Shown: positions 22,539 to 33,723 of the stretch, in pieces
How positions within the stretch are numbered: position 1 is the first letter of the stretch
Layout of the letters: each line of letters begins with the position of its first letter
Assembly (NCBI RefSeq): GCF_001659605.2
Contig: NC_035164.2
Location: 19,810,000-19,873,999 of the forward strand
Reading direction: 5' to 3'
From: Manihot esculenta
Lineage: Eukaryota > Streptophyta > Magnoliopsida > Malpighiales > Euphorbiaceae
Length of the DNA: 64,000 nucleotides
Position numbers and translations under genes: made by a program
Notes under the pieces: model-generated
Told to the model about the DNA's origin: nothing
The model's input: the letters and a program-made list of their open reading frames with translations, nothing else
Databases searched by the model: none

Positions 22539-25376
22539 TTTCCTACACAAGATATATGTAGTAAAAATATATAAATTAAATTCATAAAAATGAGATATAT
22601 AAGCACTCCTCTTTAAGTGGCGCCGGACCATTATTTAAAAATTGATTTATTTTTTAAAATGGCCTAGCGCCACTCACAATGACGCCAGGCCATTCGTTTT
22701 TTTTAAAGAATGGGCGCTAGGCCTTTATTTTTTTTTAATTTTTTTAATTATTAAAATATTATAATTATATTAATTAATTAATATATTATTTTTGAAAATT
22801 AGATAAATATTTAAAATTTAATATGAATATTTAAAATTATAAAAATTAAATTTATTTTTATTTGACTGTCACTCGTATGTAATCACATAATAATATAAAT
22901 GGTCCTAATATTTTAGAAAGTTATGAAATATAATAAATTTATTATAATAAAAAATATAATATAAAAAATTTAATTATTATATAAAAAATATAATATAAAT
23001 AAAATTATTAAATTAACATTATATAAAAATAATATATTAATTAATTAATATAATTATAATATTTGAATAATAAAAATTTAAATCATGGCCTCACCTCTTA
23101 CAAATAAAATAAAAAAATAAATAATGAAAAAAATAAATAATAGCTTAGAGTGGCGCAATGTATTTATTTTTTTTAATTATTAATATATTATAATAAAATA
23201 ATTATATTATATTAATTTAATAATATTTGTGATTAAATAGTATTAGTAATTTTTTAATCACATAATAATATTGTTTTATAACTATACAAATTACTAAAAT
23301 CAATTATAGATAATTATTATATTTTATAAAAGAGAAATAAATTAATTAACAGTATAATTTATCAAAGAGAAATAAATAAATTAATTAATTTAATTGCATG
23401 ATAAATTAATTAACAGTATAATTTTATTTTATCTAAATATTAATATGTATTTTATATATTAATATTTAATATATTTTATTATTAATATTTAAACTAAAAA
23501 TATTACTGACTCTATATAATTTCAGTGTTATAAATTGACAAAAGTCCAAGGTTAAGCCCTTCCCATTTGCTTATCATAATGAGACTATAGCTTGAATCTC
23601 AAACAACTCGAAGGTAATCAAGTAAGTTAAAATGAATCTGCCTTAGGTCTCACTCAGTAAACGGTTCATCTAGCTATGACTGACCTAATTTCAGTATCAT
23701 TTTACTTCTTTTATAGATTAAGCACTTGGTCAACAAGTCTAAGAGAATACTGGAAACTTTAATTAGCAAATAAAAACAAGCGAAAGAAAATTATTACCTT
23801 CTAATTCTTGAGGAAGGAATGCAATATTAGGAGTAAAAAATTCTAAACTTTGGCCAAGAAATGTATGCAACCTTCAAGATGAGATTTAAGAGATTAGTGA
23901 ATTTATATTTGGAGAATCATCGAAGAACTAATAACTAAGAAATAAAATAGATCAATTTTGGAATTACTGTTCATTTACTTTTTGAGACAAGTGCATCAGA
24001 CTTTACCTAATGTATGCATCATGTTTACTTCAAGAAATGTATGCATCATGTTTACTTCAAGAAATCATTAGTAAAGGCCACTGCTCTTATAGTTTAGTTG
24101 GTATTAGATTAAATGTGTAGTTAGAAAAGATATGGGAATCAATTGATCCTACTCATATTAATATAAATCAATCCATTCATGACAGAAACAAGAGTAACTG
24201 TGTCAAAAACACAAACAAGTTAGTAATACATCACACCTAATAAATCAATAATGCATCAGACTATGACTTTACAAACTTTAAGTGAAAATGGTCCTACAAA
24301 GTTTTCAAGACTAGGGAAAGGCTGAAAAATCTTCAAAAAAATCTAGAGCCCAATGCATCCCATAAAACCAAAGAATATTTCACCAAAAATTTACACTATA
24401 GAATTAGAAACAACAGAGCCATTATGTTCCACCACATCAGTGCATGAAAACCAAAGAAACAGCAATCAGAAATGCAAGAATCGCATGAGAAAGGAAAAAC
24501 TAGGCTCATATTCCATTGAAATTATAGAGGCACTGATTAAGTATAGCTACTTGAATATTAGGACCGAAACCACAGTATAGAGGCAGCACCAATTCCGTAA
24601 TAACAACCTTGAAAATCCATTGACTTTATGCACTTGGAAAATATTCTTGCAAACATTTCCTGTCAAAGATTATGAAGTATTCCTTTTCTCATTAATTAAG
24701 GTTTCCTCATGCAAAAATGACCTAAGTACATAGCCACTTTACTGCTGAATCTGATTTCTCTGCTACCAGAAAATTCCACCAATCTGAATCAGTAGGAGCT
24801 TATCAAAAATGTCCTAAGGGTTGGCAATACTATTGAGAAAAGAACTTCCTTACATATATTAGCTAGAGAATATTAAAAATTGATTAAAAAATATTTTTTT
24901 TATATGTTTTCATCACAGGAATACTAAAGAAAATAACAATGAAATAACAAAACATTAATTCTTAAAAGCTTCTTTCAACAACAATTAAAATAATTCTTTT
25001 CCTAAAAAAACACTCCTTTGACCATAAAACTCAATGCAAACATGACCTAAGTCTACATCCTGGGAACAACCATAAAAAATAATTAAAAAAAGGTTTTTAA
25101 GGCCTATTTATTGATAAAGAGCGAGCCACTTTGTCAACCTCTATAGCCTAAATTCTTCAAACCTAAAAAGAATATGAACATACTGCCAAATTGTTTAAGC
25201 ATGTGTTATAGCACCATGGGAATAATGCTCACGCTGGTTTTAATGATCCATATCAAAAGTGAAAAGTATCAACAGTAGGACATATTCAAATTTGAAATAT
25301 GTGTTGGAAACTTGAAATATCCTTTGATAACAAGGAAGACATGAATGCCCATGCCCAAAGCCTTCAAGTTCATCAT
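22539..25376. other. AT-rich 5' region of the CACTA element
   Basis: It starts with a few GGCGCTAGGCC-like words (22615-22720), then very AT-rich sequence to about 23500, then ordinary intergenic-looking sequence. A 27-bp direct duplication lies around 24026-24080 (tgtatgcatcatgtttactt twice). A 75-codon ORF at 24353-24580 has no recognisable motif. I see no further gene here. It would include the promoter and leader of the transposase gene. Confidence 0.5.
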
Positions 25377-26440
25377 TTATTTAACTTCCTTCTTTGGTAC
25401 TTGACGTGCCAAAGTTACAATCTGAACTAAACATAAGCAAATTCTAAAATTTAGTTTCCAAGCATTCGACCCTCATTACATGTAAGCTAGCTTATTTACA
25501 AACATATATCTCTCCATGTTTTTGTGAATGCTTACAAGCATAAGACACCATCTGTGTATAAGAAGCATGATGACAGTAATGAACAATCACCCAGAAAAGG
25601 GAAGGGAAAATAAAATTTACTGTACCATTAACACCCAATAATTTTAACAATAATTAGAATAAAACTCAGAAAAATAAATAAACAAAAACAAGATAACCAG
25701 ATCAACGAGTAGTAAAAGATCTGGGTTGGAGGCAAAATCCTCACTGATTTTTACTCCTAAAAAGAGGGGGGAGGGGGGATAGCAAACCAGCCCAAAAAGA
25801 AACAAACCCGTGACAAAGATCTTCCTCCATGTGATCAAACACGCTCATTATATCCAAACAAAAGAAGTTTATGCATAAAAAAGAGTTAATATATAGAGCA
25901 AGAACACTAACACAGAGAAGCAGTCACGTACTTGATCAAAAGTACCAGTCACAGAAAAGAAGCAAGCAATGTTTTTTAAGGTTGCAAGAGAATCTAACTG
26001 CTCACGTAGTTCAGCTACGAAAAAGCAAAGACAAGTTTCACAGATCTATATAGGACTAGTCACTTAAACCTCCTTCACCCGAAAATTTCCAAAATGGCAT
26101 CCTAAGCTAAAACCCCACCGAACAAACAAAGAGGGGGAAAATAAGAAAAGAGAGCGAAAAATTAAAAAAGTTTGAAAAAAATAACCAAATGAAAATTGAG
26201 GAGAAGCCATAAACAGATAATAGAGGAGAAACTGAGTAAAGAGAAGACAGAGACCAAAACTAAGCAAACCTGAAGAGAGTTCCAGTCAAAGGAGATTTCG
26301 CCGTCGTCGACTGGGTAGAGATAGGAGACGTTGCCGCTGCCGACTGGGCTGCCGGCACTCTTCAGTGAAGTGGAGGAGAGAGGCGTTGATTGGGAATTAT
26401 GGGAAGGGAATCGGGGGAGAGAGGCGCGGACGGAGAGAGG
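25377..26440 (-). pseudogene. Possible captured host-gene fragment, three exons, unknown function
   Basis: Three coding-looking segments with good splice signals lie in order on the minus strand. The first (26270 to about 26440) encodes a Ser/Pro-rich stretch and then SYLYPVDDGEISFDWNSLQ, ending at donor CAG|GTTTGC. The second (25932-25997, or to 26014 with another acceptor) encodes LDSLATLKNIACFFSVTGTF and ends at donor CAA|GTACGT. The third (25377-25421, acceptor GTTCAG) encodes IVTLARQVPKKEVK and a stop. Phases agree if the 25997 acceptor is used. I see no in-frame ATG at the left of exon 1, so the 5' end is missing or unspliced. The exon 1 GC content is unlike the AT-rich surroundings. 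I do not recognise the protein. CACTA elements are known to carry host-gene pieces. Confidence 0.45.
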
Positions 26441-26474
26441 GAAGTTTGACTAGAGCAAAATGGGAAAATAGAAG

Positions 26475-27290
26475 AGGGATTAGGGTTAGTTTTGTTAGTA
26501 TAGGTAATTAGTGATTAGGGATTAGGAATGAGGGATTAGTAGGGGTGAGCATTCGGTCGGTTCGGTTCAAAACCGAACCGAACCGAATAAATCGAAAACC
26601 GAAATTTTAGTGTTTATAAAAACCGAACCGAATCGATTTTGGTCAGAAATCGAATCGAATCGATCTGATTCAGTTCAATTCGGTTCGGTTTGATCGGTTT
26701 CGATTTTTAATAATTTTTTTATTTTTTACACTTTATTTTTAATATTTTAAAATTTAATTAAAATATTTTAATTTTAGTATGATTTAATTTCTCTATATTA
26801 TTGAAAAAACATATTATTATCACTAATCGGTTCAGTTCGATTTTTTCGGTTTTTTTCTGATTAAAACCGAACCGAATCGAAATAACCGAAATTTCTGAAA
26901 TTAAAAACCAAACCGAACCGAAATGTACAAAAAACCGAACCAAATTTTTAAATCGATTCGGTTCGATCGGTTTTTTCGGTTTGAACCGAATACTGCTCAG
27001 CCCTAGGGATTAGGGTTAGTTTTCTTAGGGATTAGGAATTAAGGATTAGAAATTAGGGATTAGGGATTAGAATTATGGATTAGAGTTAGGGATTAAGAAT
27101 TAGGGATTAGGGATTATGGATTAGAGATTAGGGTTAATTTTGTTAGGAATTAGGGATTAATTAGGAATTAGGGTTAGAGATTACAGATTAGTTATTAGGA
27201 ATTAGGGTTAATTTTATTAGGGATTAGGGATTAATTATGTATTAGAGATATTAGGGATTAGGATTAGGAATTAGGTTAGATTGTTCCCTA
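26475..27290. repeat. Degenerate GGGATTA/TTAGGG-like minisatellite
   Basis: Runs of gggattaggg, ggaattaggg and gggttagtttt recur for about 350 bp in total, on both sides of a MITE-like insertion (26542-27003). The word resembles a plant telomere repeat but is irregular. I read it as a local A/T-G/C minisatellite near the CACTA right end. Confidence 0.7.
26542..27003. mobile_element. MITE-like element with GGTTCGGTT/AACCGAACC core
   Basis: The ends read GGGGTGAGCATTCGGT and ACCGAATACTGCTCAGCCC, forming imperfect inverted repeats. TA flanks both sides (26540-26541 and 27004-27005), as for Stowaway/mariner-type MITEs. The interior is dominated by complementary cggttcggtt and aaccgaaccg words, so the whole 462 bp could fold. 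No ORF. Confidence 0.6.
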
Positions 27291-27384
27291 AATTGTCAAA
27301 ACGACGTCGTTTTGAAATCACTTAATTTAAAATTTTAAATAAAATAAAATTTAATTAAAAATTAAATTAAAATTTTAAAAATAA

Positions 27385-27670
27385 AATGGTCGCTGATTGG
27401 TCGCTATTTAGCGACTAATTATTTTAGTCGCTAAATATGGTCGCAAAATATCCCCGCCCAAAAAGTTGTCGCAATTTCGTCGCAAATAACTCGCGCCATT
27501 AATTCCCGCTAAATTTAGCGACCATTTTATATTTGGTCGCTAAATAGCGACCAATTAACGATCAAAAATTGGTCGTTAAGCTTTTTGTTAAATAAATATA
27601 TTATTTCATTCATTTAGTCGCTGATTGGTAGCTATATAGCGACCAAAAAATATGGTCGCTAATTTTGGTC
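27385..27670. repeat. CACTA right subterminal repeat array
   Basis: At least a dozen TGGTCGCTA / TAGCGACCA words and variants in both orientations sit just inside the right end. They match the left array. They are probable TNPA-type binding sites, inferred from En/Spm. Confidence 0.85.
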
Positions 27671-27674
27671 GCAA

Positions 27675-27694
27675 TTTCACAGCTTTTTTGTAGT
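27675..27694 (-). repeat. CACTA right terminal inverted repeat
   Basis: It ends GCTTTTTTGTAGTG. Its complement CACTACAAAAAAGC mirrors the left end. The adjacent AAA at 27695-27697 is the target duplication. Confidence 0.92.
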
Positions 27695-28312
27695 GAAAGG
27701 GAAAGTAATAAAGTTCAATGTTTATGATGCCATGAAATACCCCCATGACATGTCCCCTGTTTATGATTTAGATATCATTGATTGTTTGAGCCAAGTAATT
27801 TTTGATATGAACCAAAATGATATGCTAAATAATGTTTTTTGCAGGGAGGCTAGCCAAGAAAATGAGGGAAGCCAAGGAAAGCTGAAACGGGTAGCAATAG
27901 TCTGCTGCATACAGCAGACAAACTTTTGTTTGCCCAAAAAGACAGCAAAGGCAGAACAGGCAAGCTTCTGTTTGCCCAAACAAGCCCAGCACCCAACTCA
28001 GACAGCACGCAGCCCATCCATACCACCTCAACAAGTAGAAAATAGCATGCCCAGATCAGTTGAACACACAGCAGAGTCACCTAGAAAGTCAGAATACTGT
28101 TTACATGATCAACCAGCAAGGAAGCGTGAAGAAGATCGTTGTTTGCCCAAACAGCCAGAGAGGGCAGAATCCAATAAGACCAGATTGCTTGCACAGGTGA
28201 GTTGTTGTTCAACCAAACAAACAACAGAAGCAAAATAGGCAGACTCCTATTTAACCAAACAGCAACCAGCAAATCAGAAAAGTTCAGAACCAGATTTGAA
28301 GCCTCTTCCTGG
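27695..28312 (+). pseudogene. Athila-like pol, protease-RT linker
   Basis: This is the continuation of the frame broken at 5397: KGKVIKFNVYDAMKYPHD then DLDIIDCLSQ. A Lys/Gln/Pro-rich spacer with repeated CLPK words (FCLPKKTA, FCLPKQAQ, RCLPKQPE) follows. The spacer has no known fold. It ends with a stop near 28236 and then with the Tekay solo LTR inserted at 28313. The DNA behind the CLPK words is the palindrome-like GTTTGCCCAAAC, also seen elsewhere in this element. Confidence 0.75.
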
Positions 28313-30602
28313 TGTAATACCCGGCTAGACTCCGGTATCGGAATTCCTACCGTCCGGTGGAATCTCGGATGTCGGAGATCTCTAGATGGGTAAAACCATA
28401 TTTTTATGAAATATTTTAATGCTTTTGATGATTTTAAGTAAAAAGGAAATGAGTTTTTGAATAAAAACAACCTTGGAGGAAAACCCAGGTTCGGCCGCCG
28501 AACATGCAGGCATTTCGGGTGTGCCTTAGGCCCCCGAAGGCATAGGTTGAGGAAAGTCCAGGTTCGGCCGCCGAACCTCAAGTTCGGCCGCCGAACATGG
28601 CATGCATGCGGAGGCACTTTCGGCCCCCGAACGTGGCCTGGACAACCACTATAAAAGGGTCCCTTAGCCGAAAACGGGCGAGCTTTTCCCCATTTTCGGC
28701 CAAGGTGAGCTCTCCGCCGGTCCTCACCGATCTTTGATGTTTTTCCTCTATATCTTTCAAGTTTTTCATTTGTTTTAACTTTGTTTTGAAGATTTGAGCT
28801 TTTGAGCAAAGTTTTGGAGCTTTGAGGTTCAAGAACTCAAATCTCTCCCAACTCCAAGTTTGGTCGCCTCTACTCTCGATCTTCAAGAGGTAAGAGTCGA
28901 TCTCTAGCTTATGTTATGTTTTAAGTAAGTTTTATGAAGTTCTTGGGGGTAGAATGCATGTTTAGGTTATAGTTATGTTTATGGGTATAAATGTATGTTC
29001 ATGAACAATGTGGCTTGTAATGTGTGTTTGATGTGTTGTAGTTGGGGTTTAAGGTAGTTTGAGACCCCTAGGAGCTTGTATGCATGTTTTGGTTGAGCTA
29101 TATGCATGATGGTTTGAGTTTGGAGGCATTTGTGCATGTTTGAACCAAGTTTCTGCCCTTTGGGAGAAACCAGGTTTGACAGCCGAAGGGACTTTCGGCC
29201 GCCGAACCCTCTTGTGGAGGCAGCCTTCGGCTGCCGAAGCTTGCCCCCAAAAGGAGACTTTCGTCTCTGTCTGGGAGTTTCGGCCGTCGAAAGTGCCGCC
29301 GAACATGCATGAGTTTCGCCTCTGTCAGGGAGTTTCGGCCGCCGAAGGTGCCGCCGAACCTGCCTGACTTTCGGCTCTAGAGGGACTTTCGGCCGCCGAA
29401 CCTGCCGCCGAAAGTGCCCTGTCCAGCCTTCCTTTGCATGTTCTTGCATCGATGTTTTGAGATGTTTTAGGGGGTTGTTGGGGGATGTTTTTAGAGTTAT
29501 GTTCTAGTATGTTGGTCCCTTATTTGAGTCCACCTGTGTAGGTTCGGACCCGAGGAACCGAGGACCTCAGCAGTGAGTCAGCTGCTTCAGTCAGTGTCAG
29601 AGCTAGCCAGAGATGAGTGGAATGACTCTTATGTTTTTAAATAAATAAATAAATCAATTTTGAGCATGTTCATGCACCACGGATGCCATGTGATATTTTA
29701 GGATGCTTGCATTAGAAATCACGAATATGTTGCATTGCATAATATGTTGTTGATGTGGATGAATGTTGAATGATCCATTAGCCCTCATATGTTATGATGT
29801 GATGATATGGTATGGAAGTCCAGGTGTGGCCTGCACTACGCCCCTGGCACTATGTAAGAGAAAGACCGGACGTGGCCTGCACTACGCCCCCGGCACTATG
29901 GATTATGTATGTTATGTTATGTTATGTGTAAGAGAAAGACCAGATGTGGCCTGCACTACGCCCCTGGCATGATTGGATTATGTAGAGGGCTAAATGGTGA
30001 CAAGTTCATCCTTGATATGATTAGTTGTGATGTGATGCATTTCATGTTATCATATGTTTTAAATGCTTTACTATTCTGCTCACTGGGCTCTAGTAGCTCA
30101 CCCCTCTCCCAATTCCCCCAGGTTTGCAGGTACGGGTTAGACAGAGAAGTCAAGAAGAGTAATGAAGTCATATGTATGTAATAGTTAGAATGTGGACATG
30201 ACAGATTGTATAATGATGTATAGATATGTAATGTAACGATATTGAGGTTAGAAGTGTGCTTGACCATAGTATAATGTAATTCCTTTTTCAAACATGATCT
30301 TAATGTTATTGATGTCCATGTTTAGCCAACTCAACACTTGTTATGCCCCATTGGGGGCATTGTTGAGATCCCACAGAGGGGTCAAGTTTATGATTATGTA
30401 TATGTTCAGTGCATGCACAGGTTGAGTTTGGTGTATGATAGAATGTATGAAAGAAAAGTTTTAAATTTTTATGTATAATTGTTGATCATGTATGGGATTA
30501 AATAGGTTTACAGGTTGCATGTCAGGCTTGCTACGGGTCCCGGCGGCCTTAAGCCGATCTAGATCCTAGTGCCGGTAGCGGTCCGATCTTCGGGTCGTTA
30601 CA
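28313..30602 (+). mobile_element. Tekay solo LTR
   Basis: 2,290 bp starting TGTAATACCC and ending CGGGTCGTTACA. It is the reverse complement of the minus-strand Tekay LTRs, so it is in plus orientation. CCTGG duplicates flank it exactly (28308-28312 and 30603-30607). No internal sequence remains, which indicates LTR-LTR recombination. It carries the same two clusters of TTCGGCCGCCGAA palindromes (28490-28640 and 29170-29420). Confidence 0.93.
28646..28658 (+). promoter_or_regulatory. TATA box of the Tekay solo LTR
   Basis: CCACTATAAAAGG reads toward the interrupted Athila pol. The LTR could drive transcription rightward if not silenced. Confidence 0.6.
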
Positions 30603-31850
30603 CCTGGACACTTGAAGAACATGTACTTGGGAGCTGAAAAGACACTTCTAGTAATAGTGTCAAATCAATTGAGCCAACTTGAAGAAGAAAGCCTCCAACA
30701 AGTACTGAAGAAATACAAAGGAGCCATAGTGTGGACTATAGATGACATAAAAGGCATCTCACCCACCACATGCATGCATATAATACACATGAAGGAGGAC
30801 TGCAAACCTGTCTAAGATGTTCAAAGAAGACTAAATCCTCCTATGATGGAAGTGGTGAAAAAAGAGATAGTCAAGCTTTTTGATGTAGAAATCATCTATC
30901 CGATCTCTGATAGCAAATGGGTAAGTCCTGTACATGTAGTCCCGAAGAAAACTGGGATCACCATTATTCCAAAGCCGACGGAGAACTTGTTCTAACTCGA
31001 GTTCAGAATAGATAGAGAGCATGCATGGACTATAGGAAGCTAAATACAGCAATAAGGAAATATCACTTCTCTTTACCTTTCATAGATCAAATGCTAGAGA
31101 GGCTCACAGGTAAGTCCCATTATTGCTGTTTGGATGGCTATTCAGGATTTTATCAGATCCCAGTGGCCCCAGAAGACCAAGAGAAGACCACCTTCACTTG
31201 TCCTTTTGGCACTTTTACATTTAGAAGAATGCCATTCGGATTGTGCAATGCACCTGCTACCTTCCACTGCTGTATGATGAGCATATTTTCTGATTATATG
31301 GAGAAAATCTTCAAAGTCTTCACGGTATACGGAAACTCCTTCGAAGAATGCCTTGTCAAGCTGGAAAAGATCTTACAGAGAATCCTTGAATCGAATCTTG
31401 TGCTCAACTATGAAAAATGCCACTTCATGGTTAACCAAGGCTTGATCCTAGGTCATATTGTTTCAGCCAAAGGAATTGAAGTGGACAAAGCCAAGGTGGA
31501 CACCATAAAAAATCTGCCCTACCCCACAAATGTTAGAGAAATCTGCTCCTTCCTTGGCTACGCAGGATTCTATAGAAGATTTATAAAAGATTTCTCTAAA
31601 ATCACGCAACCATTATGCAGATTGCTCCAATAAGATGTAACATTTGATTTTGATGCAGGTTGCAAGACAACATTTGATCTGATAAAAGAATTACTAGTGA
31701 ATGCCCCAATCATTCAAATAACTGATTGGAACTTGCCCTTTGCAATCATGTGCGATGCAAGCAACTACGCTGTGTGAGCAGTCTTAGGACAACGTGTGAG
31801 CAACACACCTCATGTGATTCACTATGCATCCCCAACTCTAGACACTACCC
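30603..31850 (+). pseudogene. Athila-like reverse transcriptase and start of RNase H
   Basis: It begins HLKNMYLGAEKTLLVIVSN and KGAIVWTIDDIKGISPT, the RT lead-in of Athila elements. It then has DYRKLNTAIRKYHF, LDGYSGFYQIPVAPEDQEKT and FRRMPFGLCNAPATF. The palm catalytic motif is missing: the frame passes directly from FKVF to TVYGNSF, so the usual Asp pair with neighbours has been lost without shifting frame. RNase H starts with IMCDASNYAV followed by a stop. Other stops lie near 30815, 31008 and 31633, and a frame change near 30970. The RT cannot be functional. It is cut at 31850 by the nested minus-strand element and resumes at 38376. Confidence 0.85.
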
Positions 31851-33723
31851 TAACTCGCGGTTGTCGAAGCCGATCAAAAATAACCTTTCTGGTTATCAAC
31901 AATTTTACAACTATAGATAGTGGTGAAAGGATCGAATCCACAGGGAATTGGGAACTTACCTATTTTCCTTATCAAGACCAAGAGAATTAACTGAAACAAA
32001 AATAAACTGAAAGAGAAATAAACTGAAATGAGATAAACGGAAAGCAAAACAAACTGAAAACGAAATAAATTGAAAGCAAAATAAACTGAAAGCAAAACAA
32101 ACTGAAACGAGATAAAACTAAAAACGAGATAAACTGAAATCGAAATAAAATAAATTGCAGTAAAAGTAAAATGGGGGGTTTGAGATTGATTTGATTAACA
32201 AACTACTGAAAGCAATTAGAATAAGCGAATAATAAAATAAAAGAGAAATAAATAATAAGAAAGCTCTAATTGAAGAATTGGATCCACTTCAATTGTTGGG
32301 ATTGATCATTGACATTTAGTTTCTTTTGATTGGTTCAATAAATAAGTTATGGAGATGGAAGACGCTTCTCACCACCATGTCTCTCCTTATGATTAAACCA
32401 ATTAGGGAATGTCCTCTAATTAATTACTAATTAACAAATTTCTAAGAAACGTCCTTGGGCCTTAGGCATCAAACAATTGTTAATTGCATGAAGAAAGAGA
32501 GAGATCCAATCCTAACTACTCAAACGCATGAGATGTTGCTAGATCATACAATTTCCTTGTTTTTACACCAAGTGTTCTTATGTTTGAATAATCCAAGCAA
32601 TTACAGACTTAAATCACCCAAACTAATATATTATTACCTTGCAATCAAGAATCAATTGGTCATATTGATCAAAACAACAAAGCAACAATTGAATTAAGCA
32701 TGAGATTGTATGAATATTGAATAACAAAAGATAAATAATGTTTGATCAAGTCTCCCAATCCATAAAACAATTAAAGCATCACCTAATCTTCAACTAGAAT
32801 AAAAGGTTTCAGCCTCTCATGGCTGAAACAAAAATCAAAAATAAAAGAAAAGAAGAAAGATAGAAGAAGAGATGTGAATCCCATAGGTGCCTCCAAGGGG
32901 GGCTTCCAAGAGCATGGAGAGGCTCCTTATGTGTCTTTTTATACTTGAAAAGTGTTGCCCTAGATGATACTTGCTTCCTAATTAGTGAACAGGCTACCCA
33001 AGGTGTCAAGAGGCTGCCCAAAAGACTTCAAGAGGCTGCCCAAAATGCCCTTGGTCCAAGATGTGCCATCCATGCACATGTGAGAAGGGAAAACCGTGGG
33101 GAATGTGTTCAAGTGCAAGGAGTGGGGCCTTTGGTCTTTGCTTGCTGCCCAATTGTCTTCAAGATGCTGCCCAAGGTGCCCAAGACTTGCCTTCACACTC
33201 TCCTTGCCGCCCATGCACTAATAAGGAAGGTGGAGCCTCCTTTGCAATTTGAATTTTGAATGTGCAAGGCATGAGGTGGCAAGCATGTGATCTTTGGATT
33301 TAACTTCCTTAATAAGCTGGATTTTGAAATTCAAAATTTGAATATGAATCTTGAAGATTTGAATTTCAAAATACTTTCCTTATTTGGCTCTTCATTTATA
33401 TCAACTTGAGACTTGGCTTATTGAATAAGGAAAAGGCTACTTGGAGATTTGAAATTTGAATTTCAAATTGCTTTGGCTGAATGTTTTTTTCCTTCTTTGC
33501 CACTTTCCTTATTTAAAACTTTCCTTATTTAGCTTCACTTGATTCCAACTTGGCAGGCTTGCACTCTTTTGCTCCAATTAAAGCAGTTTTAGGGTGATTT
33601 TCTCCAAAATGTCCTTTTACACCATTTTCTACAAAATAATATCAAAAGCACTAAATTAAGCAGAAATCATGTAAATAATCATCAATAATATCAAGATAAA
33701 ATGGACTAATTTATGCTATATCA
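31851..33723 (-). repeat. 3' LTR of the minus-strand Athila-like element
   Basis: Plus-strand ends are TAACTCGCGG and GCTATATCA. It is near-identical by eye to 36491-38375. ORFs in it (for example around 32945-33259) are also present in the partner LTR with frame differences, so I do not treat them as genes. Confidence 0.88.

Larger units (their letters stand above)
5398..27694 (-). mobile_element. CACTA (En/Spm-type) DNA transposon with TNPA- and TNP2-like genes
   Basis: The element begins CACTACAAAAAA and ends TTTTTTGTAGTG, and is flanked by a 3-bp AAA duplication (5395-5397 and 27695-27697). Removing it rejoins the Athila-like pol reading frame. It measures 22,297 bp, of which 9,933 bp is a nested Tekay element plus its duplicated target. 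Both genes read on the minus strand, so the right end is the 5' promoter end. Subterminal arrays of a TGGTCGCTA motif lie at both ends. The ends and target duplication are intact. The transposase is split, so the copy cannot be autonomous now. Confidence 0.93.

Noticed and set aside
22615..23160. GGCGCTAGGCC/GGCGCC words in AT-rich DNA as a possible MITE
   Set aside because: The words at both sides have the same orientation, and no target duplication or inverted ends could be found.
24353..24580. 75-codon ORF in the CACTA 5' region
   Set aside because: No motif, no splice or promoter context, AT-rich codon use. Probably chance.
32945..33259. ORFs in the Athila-like LTRs (also 37584-37889)
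   Set aside because: The pair of LTRs has frame differences between copies. No recognised domain; LTR sequence is non-coding in this family.
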